Below are positions 60,162-64,000 of a stretch of 64,000 nt of DNA, piece after piece. The stretch lies in the NCBI RefSeq assembly GCF_900107745.1, contig NZ_FNRO01000009.1, forward strand, positions 124,001-188,000. Direction: 5' to 3'. A program made the position numbers and the translations under genes. Within the stretch, counting starts at the first letter, position 1. Each line of letters opens with the position of its first letter. Below the pieces are notes generated by a model. The model ran no database searches, had not been told where the DNA came from, and worked only from the letters and a program-made list of their open reading frames with translations. This DNA comes from Variovorax sp. YR216. GTDB taxonomy: Bacteria > Pseudomonadota > Gammaproteobacteria > Burkholderiales > Burkholderiaceae_C.

Positions 60162-61163
60162 ATGCGCAAGTTCATCGCTCCTCTTCTCGTCGCCGCGGCG
60201 GCCCTGATGCCGCTGGTCAGCCAGGCGCAGGACGCCATCAAGCTCGGCTATGCCAAGTGCGCCCATTGCACGCCGCTCGCACTGACGCCGCAGAACGCCG
60301 ATCCGGCGGCGGTCAAGCTGGAAGCCACCGCCTTCAACACCGGCAACGACGTGCTCACGGCGCTGCTGTCCAAGAGCATCGATGTGGCGCAGGTCACCTA
60401 CCTACACTACGCGACCGCGCTGGACAAGGGCTTCGACGTGGTGGCCATCTCGGGCCAGATCAACGGCGGCTCACAGATCCTCGTGGGCAACGACCTGCCG
60501 CTGGGCGAGAACGACTGGGCGGGCCTCAAGAAGCTGATCGCCGACTACAAGGCGCAGGGCAAGCCCTTCCGCGTCGCGGCCTCGCGCGGCAATGCGCAGG
60601 ACATCCATATGCGCGGCGCGTTCGCCAAGCAGGGCATCGACATCAACAAGGACGTGCAGTTCGTCAACATCCCCAATCCCTCGGACCATGTGCAGGCCCT
60701 GCGCCGGGGCGAGGTGGAACTGATCTGCTCGGTCGACCCCTTCGCGACGCAGATCCGCGAGGTGAAGGCCGCGAAGTTCTTCGCCTTCCCCTATGACCAG
60801 GCGGCGGGCAAGCTGACCAACCTCATCGTCACGCGCTCGGACGTGATCGCCGCCAAGCCCAAGGCGGTCGAAGAGACGGTGCGCTCGATCGTCAAGGTCA
60901 ACGCCCTCATGGCGAGCGACAAGGCGCAGTTCATCGACACCATCCAGAAAGTGACCGGCCTCGACAAGGCGATCGCCACCGGCGCGGCCGCCAACCTGTA
61001 CCCCGACTATGAGATGCATCGCGCCTCGGCCGTCGCGATCGCGAAGATGATGCGCGACCTCAAGTACATCAACAACGATGTCAGCGCAGCGGTCGAGAAG
61101 AACATGGACTACCGCTTCCTCGAAGCCGCCACCGGCAAGCCGAAGAGCGCGCTGGGCTATTGA
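60162..61163 (+). CDS. ABC transporter substrate-binding protein (NrtA/SsuA type)
   Basis: A 333-residue binding protein with signal peptide MRKFIAPLLVAAAALMPLVS (cut near SQA), then DAIKLGYAKCAHCTPLAL, ALLSKSIDVAQVTYLHYATA and AASRGNAQDIHMRGAFAKQG. The ATG at 60162 is chosen because the alternative ATG at 60084 would precede a non-secretory stretch. The two Cys in KCAHC are unusual for the family. It leads permease and ATPase genes. Confidence 0.9.
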   Translation: MRKFIAPLLVAAAALMPLVSQAQDAIKLGYAKCAHCTPLALTPQNADPAAVKLEATAFNTGNDVLTALLSKSIDVAQVTYLHYATALDKGFDVVAISGQINGGSQILVGNDLPLGENDWAGLKKLIADYKAQGKPFRVAASRGNAQDIHMRGAFAKQGIDINKDVQFVNIPNPSDHVQALRRGEVELICSVDPFATQIREVKAAKFFAFPYDQAAGKLTNLIVTRSDVIAAKPKAVEETVRSIVKVNALMASDKAQFIDTIQKVTGLDKAIATGAAANLYPDYEMHRASAVAIAKMMRDLKYINNDVSAAVEKNMDYRFLEAATGKPKSALGY

Positions 61164-61179
61164 GAAGAGGCTGGACGCG

Positions 61180-62049
61180 ATGGCACAAGCCTCCACCACC
61201 ACGCTGCCGGCCGCGCCCGCGGCCGCGGCATCCCTTCCCATCTGGAAGCGGCTGTACCGGCGGGTCGAGCGTGCCCTCGTGCCGGCCCTGCTGCTCATCG
61301 GCTGGGAGCTGTTCTCCCGCTCCGGCGTGCTGCCGCCGGCGCTGCTGCCCGCGCCGTCTCAGGTGCTGGTCGCCTGGGCCGACTGGGTCTTCGGCACCGA
61401 CGGCAACACGCAGACCTACAGCGGCCACTGGATCTTCGACGTGGCGGCCAGCGCCGTGCGCGTGTTCGCGGGATTCGGGCTCGCGGCCCTGCTCGGCGTG
61501 GCGCTCGGCATGGCCATCGGCTGGTCGCGCACCGTCGAGAAGCTCATCGAGCCGGTATTGCAGATCCTGCGGCCCGTGCCGCCGGTGTCGTGGATCCCGC
61601 TGGCCATCATCTGGTTCGGCATCGCCAACAAGCCGGCGATCTTCCTGGTGTTCCTCGGCTCCTTCTTCCCGGTGCTGCTGTCGACCATCCACGGCGTGAA
61701 GACCTGCGACCGCAACCTGCTGCGCGCCGGCGCGATGGCCGGGGGAACACCTGCGCTGCTGCTGCGGCACATCGTGTTCCCGGCCGCGCTGCCGAGCATC
61801 TTCTCGGGCCTGCGCATCGCGGTCGGCTCCGCCTGGATGCTGACCGTGACCGCCGAGATGGTGGCGGTGAAGAGCGGCGTGGGGTACGTCCTGTGGGACT
61901 CCTACTACTTCCTGCGCTACGACATCGTGATCGCCGCGATGACCAGCATCGGGCTGCTCGGCTACTGCAGCGACCTCGGCATCAAGCTGCTCGCGGGCCG
62001 CGTGCTGCGCTGGCAGCGCGGCTCCACCCTGCAATCGAAGGAGGGCTGA
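61180..62049 (+). CDS. ABC transporter permease (SsuC/NrtB type)
   Basis: A 289-residue permease. The N-terminal Ala-rich tail is followed by six hydrophobic segments. The EAA loop RAGAMAGGTPALLLRHIVFP then AALPSIFSGLRIAVG is clear. The start at 61180 has AGAGG upstream, 16 nt after the binding-protein stop. Confidence 0.92.
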   Translation: MAQASTTTLPAAPAAAASLPIWKRLYRRVERALVPALLLIGWELFSRSGVLPPALLPAPSQVLVAWADWVFGTDGNTQTYSGHWIFDVAASAVRVFAGFGLAALLGVALGMAIGWSRTVEKLIEPVLQILRPVPPVSWIPLAIIWFGIANKPAIFLVFLGSFFPVLLSTIHGVKTCDRNLLRAGAMAGGTPALLLRHIVFPAALPSIFSGLRIAVGSAWMLTVTAEMVAVKSGVGYVLWDSYYFLRYDIVIAAMTSIGLLGYCSDLGIKLLAGRVLRWQRGSTLQSKEG

Positions 62050-62052
62050 CCC

Positions 62053-62826
62053 ATGAGCCTCATCACCATCCAGAACGCGTCGCGCTTCTTCGACGACGCA
62101 CGGCGCGGCACGCAGGTCAAGGCGCTCGACGACGTGAGCCTCAGCGTCAACCGCAACGAATTCCTTTGCCTGCTGGGCCCGAGCGGCTGCGGCAAGTCCA
62201 CGCTGCTGAACATGATCGCGGGCTTCGACAAGCCCAGCCGCGGCACGGTCACGGTCGGCGGCCGGCCGGTGACCGCGCCCGGCGTGGACCGCGGCGTGGT
62301 CTTCCAGCAGCCCACGCTGATGCCCTGGCTCACCGTGTGGGAGAACGTCGCCTTCCATCTCACGATGCGCGGCGCATCCAAGGCCGAGCGGCGCAAGAAG
62401 GCGCAGCACTATGTCGACATGGTGGGCCTGCGCGGCTTCGAGAACCACTTCCCGAGCGAGCTCTCCGGTGGCATGAACCAGCGCGTGGGCATCGCGCGGG
62501 CGCTGCTGATGAACCCTGAGGTCATCCTCATGGACGAGCCCTTTGGTGCGCTCGACGAGCAGACCAAGATGGACATGCATGCCGAGCTGGTGCGCATCTG
62601 GCGCGAGAGCCAGAGCACCATCGTCTTCGTGACGCACGGCATCGAGGAGTCGCTGGCGCTGGGCACGCACATCGCCGTGATGTCGGCCCGGCCCGGCCGC
62701 ATCCGCGAGCTGATCGAGGTGGACCTGCCGCGTCCGCGCGACTCCACCAGCCCGCGCTTCAACGACTACAAGCGTCACATCCTGTCGCTGCTGCGGCCCG
62801 AGCCGGCCGATGCCGTCCATGCCTGA
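62053..62826 (+). CDS. ABC transporter ATPase (SsuB/NrtD type)
   Basis: A 257-residue ATPase: Walker A GPSGCGKST, Q-loop FQQPTLMPWLTVWENV, signature LSGGMNQRVGIARALL, Walker B VILMDEPFGALDEQTK and VTHGIEESLALG. It starts 3 nt after the permease and its stop overlaps the epimerase gene, so the ABC system and epimerase are one unit. Confidence 0.93.
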   Translation: MSLITIQNASRFFDDARRGTQVKALDDVSLSVNRNEFLCLLGPSGCGKSTLLNMIAGFDKPSRGTVTVGGRPVTAPGVDRGVVFQQPTLMPWLTVWENVAFHLTMRGASKAERRKKAQHYVDMVGLRGFENHFPSELSGGMNQRVGIARALLMNPEVILMDEPFGALDEQTKMDMHAELVRIWRESQSTIVFVTHGIEESLALGTHIAVMSARPGRIRELIEVDLPRPRDSTSPRFNDYKRHILSLLRPEPADAVHA

Positions 62827-63829
62827 GGCGGGCACGATCCTTATCACCGGGGCATGCGGTTTCGTCGGGCTCGCGCTGGTGGAGCACCTGCTCTCGCGCG
62901 ACGAGACCGTGATCGGCTGGGACCGCATGCCGCTGCCGCCGGAAGCGCTGTCGCGCTTCTCGGAGCTTCCGGGGTGCTTCGTTCCGGTCCAGGGTGATGT
63001 GTGCGACGCGGTCACGCTGGGCGCGGTGTTGAAGACCCATCGGCCACGGTGCATGGTCCTGCTGGCTGCCGTGACGGCCGGGGCCGAGCGCGAGCGCGCG
63101 GAGCCCGAGCACATCTTCGAGGTGAATCTCGTCGCGGTGACGAAGGCGCTGCGCCTGGCTGCCGAGCATGGCGTGGAACGCGTGCTGCTGGTCAGCTCCG
63201 GCTCGGTCTACGGCGATGGTCCCCAGCAGGCGCCGCTGCACGAGCAGCGCACGCCGCTTCGCCCCGAGGGGCTCTACGGCATCTCCAAGCAAGCCGCGGA
63301 AGCCGCGGCGCTGCGCCTCGCGTCGTTGCATGGCATCGACCTGCGCATCGGCCGTCTCGGCACCTGCTTCGGCCCGTGGGAACGCGATACCGGCGTGCGC
63401 GACACGCCCAGCGCGCCGCTGCAGGCGCTGCGCCGTCTGCGTGCCGGCGAGCCGGTGCGGCTGCCGCGTCCGCTGCGGCGCGACTGGCTCTACGTGCGCG
63501 ATGCCGCCGGGGCCATCGCCGCACTGCTGGACCTGGATCGACCGACGCAGCCGGTCTACAACCTGGCCGCCGGCTTCGAATGGTCGGTGGCCGACTGGTG
63601 CGCATGGCTCGCCGCGCAGCCCGGCTTCGAAGAGGCCGACTGGCGGGTCGCCGAAGATGCGGGCGAGATCAACATCAACGCCTATGCCGATCACGACCGC
63701 GCATCGATGGACATCGGCGCGCTGAGGCGCGACACCGGCTTCACGGCGCGCTTCGACCTGCCGCGCGCGGCGGCCGACTTCGTTGCATGGCTCGACATGC
63801 CGGCACACGGAGGGCTCGTCCATGCATGA
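62819..63829 (+). CDS. NAD-dependent epimerase/dehydratase family protein
   Basis: A 336-residue extended SDR: Rossmann motif ILITGACGFVGLALVEHLLS, LVSSGSVYGDG, catalytic YGISKQAAEAAAL (Tyr-x-x-x-Lys) and GRLGTCFGPWERDTG. The ATG at 62819 overlaps the ATPase stop by 8 bases; ATG at 62810 is an alternative. Such proteins act on nucleotide sugars or on other hydroxyacids. Coupling to an ABC importer and a second SDR points to catabolism of a polyol or sugar acid. Confidence 0.88.
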   Translation: MPEAGTILITGACGFVGLALVEHLLSRDETVIGWDRMPLPPEALSRFSELPGCFVPVQGDVCDAVTLGAVLKTHRPRCMVLLAAVTAGAERERAEPEHIFEVNLVAVTKALRLAAEHGVERVLLVSSGSVYGDGPQQAPLHEQRTPLRPEGLYGISKQAAEAAALRLASLHGIDLRIGRLGTCFGPWERDTGVRDTPSAPLQALRRLRAGEPVRLPRPLRRDWLYVRDAAGAIAALLDLDRPTQPVYNLAAGFEWSVADWCAWLAAQPGFEEADWRVAEDAGEININAYADHDRASMDIGALRRDTGFTARFDLPRAAADFVAWLDMPAHGGLVHA

Positions 63830-64000
63830 GACAAGGGCCCGCATGGCGGGCAAGGTCTGCATCGTTACCGGTGCGGCCTCCGGCATCGGCCGCGCGATCG
63901 CGCGCCGGCTCGCGCGGGAAGGCGCACGCGTGGTGCTGGCCGACATCGCTCGCCAACCCATCGAGGGCGGCACGCCGACGCTCGAGCAGATCCTTCAGGA
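63822..64000 (+). CDS. Short-chain dehydrogenase (5' part, truncated by the window end)
   Basis: The first 59 residues of an SDR are present: MAGKVCIVTGAASGIGRAIA, RRLAREGARVVLADIARQPI. TGAASGIG is the NAD(P)-binding motif. The frame is cut by the window end. The start at 63822 overlaps the epimerase stop (ATGCATGA); 63843 is a second possible start. The catalytic part is outside the window. Confidence 0.85.
   Translation, partial: MHETRARMAGKVCIVTGAASGIGRAIARRLAREGARVVLADIARQPIEGGTPTLEQILQ

Noticed and set aside
61081..63114. 677-residue minus-strand open frame
   Set aside because: It is the antisense shadow of the permease, ATPase and epimerase genes.
1..64000. CRISPR arrays, tRNA or rRNA genes, prophage or insertion sequences
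   Set aside because: I saw no spaced direct repeats, no cloverleaf, and no transposase, integrase or structural phage genes in any frame.

Overview
The window is high-GC bacterial DNA with short intergenic gaps, long same-strand operons and many overlapping ATGA/TGATG junctions. The gene content suggests a metabolically versatile betaproteobacterium of the Burkholderiales, most like Comamonadaceae such as Variovorax. The markers are four or five Bug/TctC-type solute receptors without TctAB partners, many ABC uptake systems for small organic acids and N-compounds, FAS1 proteins, and a nadB-panD-panB-panC-nadC-nadA operon. I see no rRNA, tRNA, CRISPR array, phage or insertion sequence. Species is inference.

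Layout: (1) 1-2.7 kb: the 3' end of an unknown gene, a His-rich periplasmic protein with a cytochrome b561, a small winged-helix-like gene and an ATPase-only histidine kinase fragment. (2) 2.85-12.8 kb: a catabolic regulon. A LysR gene sits between tctC-prpF and a five-gene operon (MaoC hydratase, CaiB CoA-transferase, CitE-type lyase, aspartase/fumarase-superfamily lyase, DctA). MaoC+CaiB+CitE is the itaconate/mesaconate-to-acetyl-CoA+pyruvate set, and the PrpF isomerase plus CMLE-like lyase resemble the pair that turns cis-aconitate into itaconate in Ustilago. Both operons carry the same about 29-bp upstream element. The PrpF gene is fused in frame to a second, signal-less Bug domain. (3) 13.0-16.5 kb: secreted or lipoprotein FAS1 proteins, a Blc lipocalin, a small lipoprotein and two coupled small genes. 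(4) 16.8-31 kb: a MarR-centred regulon, with ilvD/edd dehydratase, FAD oxidoreductase, two-subunit aconitase X and two Bug receptors on one side, and SDR, dienelactone hydrolase, TauD-like dioxygenase and an ABC importer on the other. A 22-bp operator-like block recurs with one mismatch upstream of both operons. The substrate is unknown. A gamma-glutamyltranspeptidase remnant lies downstream.

(5) 31-35.5 kb: a DUF2652 protein, a membrane-ferredoxin-cyclase fusion, DoxX and an MFS exporter. (6) 35.7-41.5 kb: the NAD/pantothenate operon nadB-panD-panB-panC-nadC-nadA, whose first two enzymes both consume aspartate. (7) 41.5-43.2 kb: an alpha/beta hydrolase and a YoaK-family protein. (8) 43.3-64 kb: a large N-compound catabolic region. 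It has an MFS importer, a maleate-isomerase-like protein, hydantoinase, two Asp/Glu-racemase-fold proteins lacking the usual cysteines, two FCD GntR regulators, an amidase, a PuuE-type cyclic amide hydrolase, an amidohydrolase, a deaminase, a PotABCD-type ABC importer, a second amidohydrolase, a NrtABC/SsuABC-type importer, a sugar-nucleotide-type epimerase and a truncated SDR. A TTGGATACAA motif recurs before the PotABCD-type genes, the amidohydrolase and the second ABC system, so one GntR (57773) probably controls all three.
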